Shown: in pieces, positions 35,930 to 43,482 of the stretch
How the letters are laid out: each line of letters starts with the position of its first letter
How positions within the stretch are numbered: position 1 is the stretch's first letter
Source: UBA6623 sp965238125
GTDB lineage: Bacteria > Acidobacteriota > Terriglobia > Bryobacterales > UBA6623
Length of the DNA: 64,000 nucleotides
Direction: 5' to 3'
NCBI GenBank assembly: GCA_965238125.1
Contig: OZ250179.1
Location: 5,642,001 to 5,706,000 of the forward strand
The notes under the pieces: generated by a model
Seen by the model: only the letters and a program-made list of their open reading frames with translations
What the model was told of the DNA's origin: nothing
The model's database searches: none
Translations under genes and position numbers: made by a program

Positions 35930-36845
35930 CTACAGCTTGCGATACCACTCCGCTAAGCCAACGCCAATCCCGTGCGGGTTGTCTTCTTGCACGAAGTGAA
36001 CTCCGGGACCAATGTCGACCAGAGTGAGGTTCTTCATCCGTCCGCGGCACCACTCCACGGCCGGTTTGCGAATCAACGCGCCCGGCTGGGCGTAAAACAG
36101 AATCTTCGGCAGCTCGGTTTCTCCCATCCAAGCTTTGTAACTCGCCGCCACTTCGACCACGTCCGCCGGCTCGCCTTCGATCGGAATCTCGTTGGGCCAG
36201 CGCCACACCGGCTTGCGCGTGGGCGGGTCGAGGAAGGGCCGGCGATAGTGGTTCATTTCCTCGTCCGTCATTTTGCGGACAATTGCTCCGGGCAGCACCT
36301 TTTCGACAAAGAAATTCGGGGCGCGGCAAGCCTGGGGGCTGATTAACGTTCATTTCCCAACCGACGTCGGGTGTTCGAAACTTCTTGAACATCACCTGAA
36401 AGTTGACGTGCATGTCGTCCCAACCGCGGACCGGCCCCAGAATCGCCTCCATGAAAGCGAGCCCATTGATATTGCTTTCATGACGCCGGGCATAGTGGAA
36501 CCCCAGCGCCGAGCCCCAGTCGTGGACGACCAGTGTAATGTTCTTCAACCCGAGCGCGTCGATGAACCCCTCGATGTATTTGACGTGGTCGAAGAAGCGA
36601 TAGTCGATGTCGGGTTTGTCGGATTTCCCCATGCCGATCAGATCGGGCGCGAGGCAGCGGCCCAACCCCGCCGCGTGGGGAATAATATTGCGCCACAGGT
36701 AGGACGACGTCGGGTTGCCGTGGAGGAACAGGATCGGGTCACCCTCGCCTTGGTCGACGTAGTGCATCGGGGAGCCGTGGACGTCGACGAAGTTCGGGGA
36801 GAAGGGGAAGTCGGGAGAGATCTCGGGAGCAGTTACGTCGGCCAT
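35930..36845 (-). pseudogene. Haloalkane dehalogenase (LinB/HLD-II-like) broken by a 22-bp insertion
   Basis: From ATG 36845 the frame codes an alpha/beta-hydrolase of the haloalkane dehalogenase type: FLHGNPTSSYLWRNIIPHAA (halide-binding Asn44), VVHDWGSALGFHYARRH (nucleophile Asp109, halide-binding Trp110), AFMEAILGP (acidic Glu133). At about 36340 a 22-bp insert, cccccaggcttgcc plus gcgccccg, breaks the frame. Without it EMNVNQ joins directly to NFFVEKVLPGAIVRK, and the other frame runs on to the catalytic His in GPGVHFVQEDNPHGIG and a stop at 35930. The restored protein has about 297 residues, the normal size. As it stands the product lacks the catalytic His. Confidence 0.88.
36316..36340. 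repeat. 25-bp fragment of the palindromic element
   Basis: Identical over 25 bases to 35869-35893, the right arm of the palindromic element 430 bp away. Of these, 22 are a net insertion in the dehalogenase gene; the outer bases agree with the gene by chance or microhomology. Confidence 0.85.
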
Positions 36846-36896
36846 CGGTGAGTAGTATAGCCGCCCGAGGCTTTCGGCCGGGCGGTTGTGACGGCG

Positions 36897-37459
36897 TTAT
36901 TGGCGGACTTGGGATTCGGGAATGTCTTCGATCCAGGCCGTGCGGACGCGGTCGATTGGCGGACCCCTCGCGTGAAATCCTTCTCAAAAGCTTGCGGGGC
37001 GAGATCGGCGACCACCTGCGCCGCGTAGAGCACAAACGGCGCCAGGCGGGAGTCGGCCACGCGTTCCTCCGAGGATGGAAACGGGGTGAACGCGATGACG
37101 CCCAACACAATCACGGCGCTGACCAACAAACCCCGAAGCGCACCGAAAGCCGCGCCCAACAGGCGGTCGAACCAGCGCAGCCCGGTCCAGCCCATCAGCT
37201 TGCCGAGCGCCCAGGCGACGATGCCGCCGGCGATCAGCGAACCCACCAGGAAGATCATAAAAGCGGCGAATTCGGCGAGGCGACGATTGTCGATGTAGGG
37301 TTGGAGGAGAACCGAGAGTGGCCCGTAATACCACAAACCCCCGACGATGCCCACTATCAGCGCGGCCATGCGAACGACTTCGCGGCTGAGGCCGTTGCGA
37401 AAGGCCCCGAGCATCGAAGCGATCAAAACCAAGCCGATCAGGATGTCGAGCCAGTTCAT
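36897..37459 (-). CDS. cvpA: CvpA-family membrane protein, probable C-terminal frameshift
   Basis: From ATG 37459 (MNWLDILIGLVLIASMLGAF) four hydrophobic helices follow within about 130 residues, with the CvpA pattern 'NxLDilig...l.GfrrGl.reV' and WFDRLLGAAFGALRGLLVSA. CvpA proteins are inner-membrane proteins of uncertain role linked to envelope stress. The annotated frame runs to a stop at 36833, but its last 45 residues look non-coding and overlap the next gene. A one-base shift near 36970 gives ARGPPIDRVRTAWIEDIPES and a TAA at 36897-36899, a more natural end. I use that stop; the shift may be an error in the sequence. Confidence 0.7.
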
Positions 37460-37655
37460 TGGGGTGCCGCTTGACCGCCGGTGCGCGCCGAGGGGCGTCC
37501 TTGCTCGGAGTATATACCAGGAACCGGTCGGAATGTTCGGGCCGCGGGATTCAAACCATTGCTTCCCCCCTGGGCGAATTGATTGGCGCTACACTGTGGC
37601 GAACGAAGGGTCGGCGGATAGCGCGGCCCTTCTTGGGGAAGGGAGGAGTTTGGTC

Positions 37656-38210
37656 ATGAAACAGCGAGTGATCGGCATTGTTTTGGCGACGATAGCGGTT
37701 TATGTTTGGGGATTTCTTTACTGGGGGCTTAGTCCCGTTCCGTACACAGCGTGGAAGCAGACCAATGGGGATGAGGCCGTGCAGAAGGCGCTGCTTGAAC
37801 ACTTCCCTGAGTCAGGGACCTACTACATACCGGGCAGGTATCACGACGAGGAAACGATGAATCGGCTCTTCGAGGCGGGTCCGGTGGGGTTCGTACATAT
37901 TAACCTCGAGGGCAGGCCGGCGGTTGATCCGTCGATTATGATCTCGGGCTTTTTCTTTACGCTGGTGGCCGTTGGATTGATCTCGGTATTGATGGCCAAG
38001 TCGGCGCCGGCGTTTTCGTCCTATGCCGAGCGGGTCAAGTTCGCGGCGCTAACGGGCTTGACGGCGGTGGTGATGATCGAGTTCGGGGAGGCGGTGTGGT
38101 GGCTGGTGCCGTGGCAATAGAAAATCTTCCAAGCCTTCTACAATTTCGCTGCTTGGACGACGGCCGCGTTGGTGTTGGCGAAGTTTTCGGGATCGCGACA
38201 AGAGGCCTGA
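37656..38210 (+). pseudogene. Unknown membrane protein with in-frame amber codon
   Basis: ATG 37656 follows GGGAGGAG. The product starts with a hydrophobic helix (IGIVLATIAVYVWGFLYWGL) and has a soluble loop (HFPESGTYYIPGRYHDEETM), then helices at about 90-110 and 125-145. The frame stops at TAG 38118-38120 (...AVWWLVPWQ). It stays open and protein-like beyond, KIFQAFYNFAAWTTAALVLA plus KFSGSRQEA, to TGA 38210. That adds a clear final membrane helix. The intact protein would have 184 residues. Family not identified with confidence. Either the last helix was lost by mutation, or the TAG is read through, or the base is wrong. Confidence 0.6.
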
Positions 38211-38245
38211 GCATACACTCGACTGAGGTCCGCGCCGACGTACGG

Positions 38246-38267
38246 AATTCATAAGGCAGATGCAGAG
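38246..38267 (+). repeat. Left half of a REP sequence split by the IS1111-type element
   Basis: Twenty-two bases identical, in inverted orientation, to 40133-40154. The missing right half of this REP (CCCTGAGCGCAAGCGACGGG plus CC) is found at 39992-40013, on the other side of the IS. Joined, the 44 bases differ from the intact inverted copy at one position. Confidence 0.85.
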
Positions 38268-38376
38268 ATGGGATGAGAGGCTGGTCGCTTGGAGCCGGGA
38301 AGCGGTAGGCTACCGGCAGCAGCGCACTTCTCCACAAGGGAGGTGCAATGGATTTTTGAAAAGGAGGCGACCAGCC

Positions 38377-39573
38377 ATGAAGAAGAATAGCAAACAACAG
38401 ACCGACAAGAACCAAACCGACAAACACCAAACCAAGAAAGCCGACAGCTCACAAGCGAAGACCCGCCAACTCACCCAGCTCGAACAACAGTTGGCGCAAC
38501 AACGCATCCAGATGCAAAAAGACAACGAAATTTGCGCCGTCGCCGGCGTCGACATCGGCGACAAACGTTGCTTCGTACGGCTCACCGACCTCGCCGGCGA
38601 AAGCCTCGAGGAATGCCAAGTCCCCACCCGCCCGGAGGCCTTGGATCGCTGGTTCCGCCGTTGGCCGCGGCTGCGCATTGTGATCGAAACCGGCAGCCAC
38701 AGCAACTGGATTCGCCGCCGCCTGGCCGCCCTCGCCCACGACGTGCTCGTCGCCGACGCGCGGCAATTGCGTTTAATCAGCCAATCCGACTCGAAAAACG
38801 ACCGCAACGACGCCTATTGGTTGGCCGAGCTGGGACGCACCAACCCGGCCCTGTTGAATCCCGTCGCGCCGCGCAAGCTCGAGACCGAACAACAACGCAC
38901 GTTGTTGCGGGCGCGCGAGGCCGTGCTCGAGTGCCGCACGAAATTGAAAGGGAGTTTGCGCGGCATGGCGAAGTCGCACGGCATCCGCTTGGGCCGATGC
39001 GCCCAGAACCAATGGGTCGAGCGCGTCCGGGAGGCCTGCCCCGAGGTGTTGCACGCGGCGTTGTTGGGGGTGGCGACACAAATCGAAAGCCTCGGCGCGA
39101 CGATCCGCGAATATGACAAACAAATCGTCGCGTTGGGCAAGCAATACGCAGCGGTCGAGCGGCTGCGAACGATCGGAGGGGTGGGGCCGCTGACGGCGTT
39201 GACGTTCGTGTTGGCGCTCGACAACGACCCGGGCCGCGTGAAGCGTTCGCGGCAGGTCGGCGCGCTGGTGGGGCTGCGTCCCAAGCAACGCCAATCGGGC
39301 GAGCGGTCACTGCGGCTGGGCGTGACGAAATCGGGAGATCCGCTGCTGCGGCGGACGTTGATTCAGTGCGCGCACTGGGTGCTGGGGCCGTTCGGGACCG
39401 ACTCCACGCTCAGGCGCTGGGGTTTGGGTTTGGCGGCGCGCGGCGGAGGACATGCGAAGAAGCGGGCGGTGGTGGCGGTGGCGCGCAAGTTGGCGGTGCT
39501 GATGCATGTGTTGTGGGTGAAACAAGAAAACTACGATCCGCTGCACGGGCTGACGGAAACGGTTTCCCCATAA
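38377..39573 (+). CDS. IS110-family (IS1111-type) DEDD transposase
   Basis: 398 residues from ATG 38377, preceded by AAGGAGG. After a Lys/Gln-rich tail come the RuvC-like DEDD residues: GVDIGDKRCFVRL (Asp), IVIETGSHSNWIRRRLA (Glu), ADARQLRLISQSDSKNDRND (Asp, Asp). The C-terminal Tnp_20 domain follows at about 270-380 (LRTIGGVGPLTALTFVLAL, ALVGLRPKQRQSGER, KSGDPLLRRTLIQCAHWVLG). Such enzymes recombine IS and target under guidance of an IS-encoded RNA. Nothing looks damaged, so the element may be active. Confidence 0.93.
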   Translation: MKKNSKQQTDKNQTDKHQTKKADSSQAKTRQLTQLEQQLAQQRIQMQKDNEICAVAGVDIGDKRCFVRLTDLAGESLEECQVPTRPEALDRWFRRWPRLRIVIETGSHSNWIRRRLAALAHDVLVADARQLRLISQSDSKNDRNDAYWLAELGRTNPALLNPVAPRKLETEQQRTLLRAREAVLECRTKLKGSLRGMAKSHGIRLGRCAQNQWVERVREACPEVLHAALLGVATQIESLGATIREYDKQIVALGKQYAAVERLRTIGGVGPLTALTFVLALDNDPGRVKRSRQVGALVGLRPKQRQSGERSLRLGVTKSGDPLLRRTLIQCAHWVLGPFGTDSTLRRWGLGLAARGGGHAKKRAVVAVARKLAVLMHVLWVKQENYDPLHGLTETVSP

Positions 39574-39991
39574 GGCAGGGACGATGAGGCGCAGTCGGCG
39601 GCAACGGTTTCGGATGAAGCAACGTGATGAGGACATCCGCGAGCCCCCTAACGGGGACTCGGCGGCAAGAAGATTCCTGTTGAAAGGAAGGGAGTAGGGG
39701 ATTGGGCGGACGAAGCGAGGCCGCGGCGGAGAATCGAGATCGTGTCACGGTGACTGCGGGCTCTGGGCAGGCAGGCCGATTCTTTCGAGGATGGGTCGAA
39801 GCCGCAACAGAGAGAGCAGCGCCGAAAGACCGGACCCCAACCAGCAGAGGTCAACAACGAGACCGATAACACTGCGAATGGAAGCCCGGTCCTCAACGCG
39901 CCGCAAGGCATGAGGACCCGGGCCGGATCCGACAAACCGACCAACGCCTCCCAACGACCGCCCTTGACAAGCGACCCACCTCTCATGGAAG
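39574..39991 (+). ncRNA. Candidate bridge-RNA region of the IS1111-type element
   Basis: This 418-base stretch between the transposase stop and the right end has no convincing gene. In IS1111-type elements the guide (bridge) RNA is reported to be coded at this end. The proportion of non-coding DNA here (418 versus about 109 on the left) fits. I have not folded it or found the target- and donor-matching loops, so placement within the region is open. Confidence 0.35.
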
Positions 39992-40111
39992 CCCTGAGCG
40001 CAAGCGACGGGCCAAGGGCACCCAACCGACACGCGCTCCGGACCGCGTCGCCGAGAACCGTCACGTAACTCGGCATACTCTTGAGGCCTGCTCGACATAG
40101 TTGTACCTCGG

Positions 40112-40154
40112 GCCCGTCGCTTGCGCTCTGGGCTCTGCATCTGCCTTATGAATT
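40112..40154 (-). repeat. REP sequence, intact inverted copy
   Basis: On the minus strand: AATTCATAAGGCAGATGCAG, then AGCCCAGAGCGCAAGCGACG and GGCCC. It is the mirror partner of the IS-split REP, with 98 bases between the two, so they form a REP doublet. It lies 85 bases before the antiporter gene. No gene was found in 39992-40239. Confidence 0.75.
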
Positions 40155-40239
40155 GGGTGCGCCGTCTCGGGCATGCCGAAGTAGAATTGACTAGATTGGG
40201 TGCCTCGGCGCATCCGCGAACCGTTGAGCCTCCCCCGCC

Positions 40240-41811
40240 ATGAATACCCACACTCTCATTGAATTCCTGCTGCTGCTGCTGATCGCCGCCTCGGTGATCG
40301 CGATCGTCACGGCGCGCTTCAAGGTCCCCTACACGGTCTTTCTGGTTTTCGGCGGGGTCTTGATCGACCTGTTTCATGTCCCGATCGTCGACAAGCTCGG
40401 TGAGTCGGCGGGGCGGCTGCTCACGCCCGACGTGATCTTCATGGTCTTCCTGCCGGGCTTGTTGTTCGAGGCCGGGATCAATATTCACATTCGCCATTTG
40501 CGGGCGAACCTGATTCCGATCGTGCTGTTGGCGATCGTGGGCATTTTGCCGGCGGCCTTCGTGGCGGCTTACTTGGTTCACCTAGCGGTCGGGATTCCCT
40601 TGCAGGCGGCTCTTGTTTTCGGCGTACTGATCGCGGCGACGGATCCGATTTCCGTCCTGGCGCTCTTCAAGGAAATGGGCGCGCCCAAGCGTCTCGGCGT
40701 GATCATCGAGGGCGAGAGTTTATTCAACGACGGCACGGCGGTGGTGTTGTTCCAGATCCTGGTGGCGGGCATGGCCGGCGGCAGTCTGAGCGTGACGGAT
40801 GGGGTCGGGCGATTCCTGGTGGTCGCGCTGGGCGGCGGCGCGTTGGGCCTTGTGCTGGGGTACGGCGTCAGTAAGCTCACCGAACGAATCGATGAGCCGC
40901 GGGTCGAGATCATGCTGACGACGATTCTCGCCTACGGGTCGTTCTTGCTGGCCGAGCAACTGCATGTCTCCGGCGTGATCGCGACGGTCGGCGCGGGGTT
41001 GATGATCGGCAACTTCGGGGCCGAAACGGGAATGAGCTCCCGCACCCGCGTCGCGCTTTGGAGTTTTTGGGAATATTGGGGCTTTGTGATCAACTCGATT
41101 GTGTTCCTGATGATCGGCATCGAGGTTCATATCTTCGACTTGATCGGTCACGGGACCACGATTGCAATCGCGATCGCGGCGGTGCTGCTTGGCCGGGTGG
41201 TCGCCGTGTATTTGCTGACGCCGCTCGGCAACGCACTTTCCGAGCCGATTTCGTGGGCCTGGAGGCACGTGCTGGTGTGGGGCGGCATCCACGGCAGTGT
41301 TTCGCTGGCGCTGGTGTTGACGTTGCCCGAGGATTTCCCCGCCCGCGAGACGGTGTTGGCGATGACGTTCGGCGTGGTGGCGTTTTCGATCGTTGTCCAA
41401 GGCCTGACGGTTCAGCCGTTGATGCGCAAGTTGGGGATCAAGATGGGCGAGGAGGATGAATACGACCGCATCCGAGTGCGCCGCATGGCCTTGACGGCGG
41501 GCCGGGAAGATCTCGAGAAGCTGCACGACGAGCATCTGATCTCGGAGCCGGTCTTCGAAAAGTTGCGGCGGGAAATCGAAGTGGAGATCGGCGAGATCGG
41601 GGAAGAGGTCAGGGGCCTGCACGAATTGCGGCCCGAGTTGGCGGATGAGGAAATCCGAGCGGCCCGCGAGCACATGATTCTTGCCGAAAAAGGGGCGATT
41701 CAGCGAGCGCTCGGGGAAGGATGGGTCTCACTGCACGGCGCCGAGCAAATGCTGGCGGCGGCCGATGATGAGTTGGAAAAACTGTCGGGCGCGAGGGACG
41801 CGGCTAACTAA
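40240..41811 (+). CDS. CPA1-family Na+(K+)/H+ antiporter
   Basis: 523 residues with about 12 membrane helices in the first 400. It starts with TLIEFLLLLLIAASVIAIVT, and has the ion-site region GVLIAATDPISVLALFKEMG (Thr-Asp-Pro), IIEGESLFNDGTAVVLFQI, NSIVFLMIGIEV and HVLVWGGIHGSVSLALVLTL, all typical of NhaP/SLC9-type exchangers. The last 110 residues are a charged cytoplasmic tail (EYDRIRVRRMALTAGREDLE onward), probably regulatory. It exchanges Na+ or K+ for protons across the inner membrane. It converges with another antiporter gene. Confidence 0.92.
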   Translation: MNTHTLIEFLLLLLIAASVIAIVTARFKVPYTVFLVFGGVLIDLFHVPIVDKLGESAGRLLTPDVIFMVFLPGLLFEAGINIHIRHLRANLIPIVLLAIVGILPAAFVAAYLVHLAVGIPLQAALVFGVLIAATDPISVLALFKEMGAPKRLGVIIEGESLFNDGTAVVLFQILVAGMAGGSLSVTDGVGRFLVVALGGGALGLVLGYGVSKLTERIDEPRVEIMLTTILAYGSFLLAEQLHVSGVIATVGAGLMIGNFGAETGMSSRTRVALWSFWEYWGFVINSIVFLMIGIEVHIFDLIGHGTTIAIAIAAVLLGRVVAVYLLTPLGNALSEPISWAWRHVLVWGGIHGSVSLALVLTLPEDFPARETVLAMTFGVVAFSIVVQGLTVQPLMRKLGIKMGEEDEYDRIRVRRMALTAGREDLEKLHDEHLISEPVFEKLRREIEVEIGEIGEEVRGLHELRPELADEEIRAAREHMILAEKGAIQRALGEGWVSLHGAEQMLAAADDELEKLSGARDAAN

Positions 41812-41812
41812 C

Positions 41813-41833
41813 AACCGGCGGCAATATCCGGTT
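41813..41833. terminator. Hairpin between convergent antiporter genes
   Basis: AACCGG...CCGGTT, six-base arms around nine bases, immediately after the stop at 41811. It lies in the 67-bp gap of two convergent genes, where a terminator is expected. There is no T-run. Confidence 0.35.
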
Positions 41834-41878
41834 CAGCGGTCACGCGGCGAGAAATGCCGAACAGGCGGGCAAAGCCGT

Positions 41879-43291
41879 TCAGTGCGCGCCTGGGGCGGGG
41901 GTCTCGGCCTCGGCCGGCTCGTGGGGTACCGGTTCGGCGGGAGCCGGAGTGGGTGCTGGGTCGGTCTTGTGCCCGTTGCTGAACAGCGCGGTGAGCAACG
42001 GCGGCGTGGCGAGGGTGGTGACCATCACCATGACGACAATGGCCGAGAAGGTTTCGGCCCCGAAGACGGGTTGCCCGGCGACGAAAAGCGAGGCGCCGAT
42101 ACCGGCGAAGATCAGGCCCACCTCGCCGCGGGGAATCATTCCCACCCCGACCACCAAGCGGTTCAAGCCCTTTTCCATCACGCCCAATGAACAGACCTGC
42201 TTGCCGATGATGGCCGCCACGCACAGTGCGGCGGCGAACTGCATCACCGAAGCCGAAGCGAAAGCGCTCAGGTCGACTTTGAGCCCCATGAGCACGAAGA
42301 AGACCGGCACCAACGTTGAGTTGATAGGGCCCAGCAGTTCCTCGATTTTCTGTTTCTTCATGGAAGCGTAACCGCGATAGTGCGTTTCATCGAGCACGAG
42401 CCCGGCCGCGAATGCGCCCACGATGGGCGCCAATCCCACGACTTCGGCGAGACCCGCTACGAGAAAGCAATAGCAAAGCGTCAACACGACGGGAATACCG
42501 CCCACGCGGAAGCGCGAGCCGAAAGCCACCACTCTCCCCGCCAGCAAGCGGCCGACGATCACGGCCACGGCCAAGAAACCCACCGCCTTCGCGATGATGG
42601 TCAGCACGGGCAGGGGCGAAATGTCCGCCACTCCGCTCGTCGCAATCGAGGTGACCAGGCCGCTGACAACGGCCAGGATGATCAGCCCGAGAACGTCGTC
42701 GATCACGGCCGCGCCCAAGATGATGCGCGCCTCCTTGGTGTCCATCTTGCCGATATCCTTGAGAACGCGGGCGGTGATCCCGACGCTCGTCGCCGCCAGC
42801 GTGGCGCCGACAAAAAGATGGACGTACCAGGCGGACTCCGGCAGAAACCATGCGGAGACGCCGTAGCCGAGAGCCACGGGAGCGACGACTCCCAACACAG
42901 CCACCAGAGCCGCCGAGGAGCCAACGGCGAGCAGTTCGTCGAGGTTCGATTCCAGCCCCACTTCAAACAGCAGCAAGATGACGCCGACTTCGGCCGCGAA
43001 CGCAATGCCGGGGTGGGTCTTAATCGCTTCCAGCCCGCCATAACCCAGCAGAACGAGGTTTCCCAAAATCACGCCGAAGACGAGTTCGCCGAGCACCGCC
43101 GGCTGGTTCCAGCGTTCAAATAGTTCCCCGCCGATCTTGGCCGCCAATAGCAGCAGCACGAGGGAAAAAAGCACGTTGGCCACCCGCACGTGGCCGCTGT
43201 GTTCGCCGCCTTCGGCAAAGGCTTCGGGGACTGTTACGCCTAGAACAGCGATCAAGAGGAATAAGTAGGGGATGAACCGATTCGCCGACAT
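41879..43291 (-). CDS. CPA2-family (Kef-type) cation/proton antiporter
   Basis: 470 residues. A first hydrophobic segment with a signal-like cleavage site (VTVPEAFAEGG) is followed by about 12 helices: VANVLFSLVLLLLAAKIGGE, QPAVLGELVFGVILGN, VGVILLLFEVGLESNL, GATLAATSVGITARVLKDIG, AAVIDDVLGLIILAVVSGLV and MIPRGEVGLIFAGIG. These match the CPA2 exchanger core; the C-terminal RCK/TrkA-N domain of KefB/C is absent, and a Pro/Ala-rich tail ends the protein. Likely K+ or Na+/H+ exchange. Confidence 0.9.
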   Translation of the reverse strand: MSANRFIPYLFLLIAVLGVTVPEAFAEGGEHSGHVRVANVLFSLVLLLLAAKIGGELFERWNQPAVLGELVFGVILGNLVLLGYGGLEAIKTHPGIAFAAEVGVILLLFEVGLESNLDELLAVGSSAALVAVLGVVAPVALGYGVSAWFLPESAWYVHLFVGATLAATSVGITARVLKDIGKMDTKEARIILGAAVIDDVLGLIILAVVSGLVTSIATSGVADISPLPVLTIIAKAVGFLAVAVIVGRLLAGRVVAFGSRFRVGGIPVVLTLCYCFLVAGLAEVVGLAPIVGAFAAGLVLDETHYRGYASMKKQKIEELLGPINSTLVPVFFVLMGLKVDLSAFASASVMQFAAALCVAAIIGKQVCSLGVMEKGLNRLVVGVGMIPRGEVGLIFAGIGASLFVAGQPVFGAETFSAIVVMVMVTTLATPPLLTALFSNGHKTDPAPTPAPAEPVPHEPAEAETPAPGAH

Positions 43292-43482
43292 TTGCTTACC
43301 ACGTCAAAGCCTGTCAACCGGGAGCTGACATTAGGATGCCGACCGCAGCGTAACGGCTCCATGAAGCAATTCCGAGTCCGTCCGTCCGCCCGATTGGCCT
43401 TCATTGACTTCATCGGCAGCCTCCGGGCGAGTCTACGCTGGTCCAAATCTCTTTCTTTACTTTATCATCTCGTCCTTCGCGG

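Larger units (their letters stand above)
38268..39991 (+). mobile_element. IS110-family (IS1111-type) insertion sequence inside a REP
   Basis: About 1724 bp. The ends are inferred from the split REP and from inverted repeats lying five bases in from each end: ATGAGAGGCTGGTCGCTTG (38273-38291) and CAAGCGACCCACCTCTCAT (39968-39986), 17 of 19 complementary. Subterminal inverted repeats are the mark of the IS1111 branch of IS110. No target duplication beyond a possible AG core is seen, as expected for the family. The transposase has only about 109 bases in front but 418 bases of non-coding DNA behind it. Confidence 0.82.

Noticed and set aside
25823..38210. Genome-wide reassignment of TAG to an amino acid
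   Set aside because: Several well-bounded genes end normally at TAG (stops at 4583-4585, 6041-6043 and 10166-10168), so the two in-frame TAG codons are local events.
38246..40154. A 1.9-kb transposon bounded by the 22-bp inverted repeats
   Set aside because: The 22-bp repeats are parts of two REPs in opposite orientation. One is interrupted by the IS1111-type element, whose own ends and subterminal repeats lie at 38268-39991, so the outer repeats are not transposon ends.
39745..40581. 278-codon minus-strand frame across the REP doublet
   Set aside because: It reads through the REPs and the antisense of the antiporter 5' end; low-complexity translation (Gln/Asp/Arg runs).
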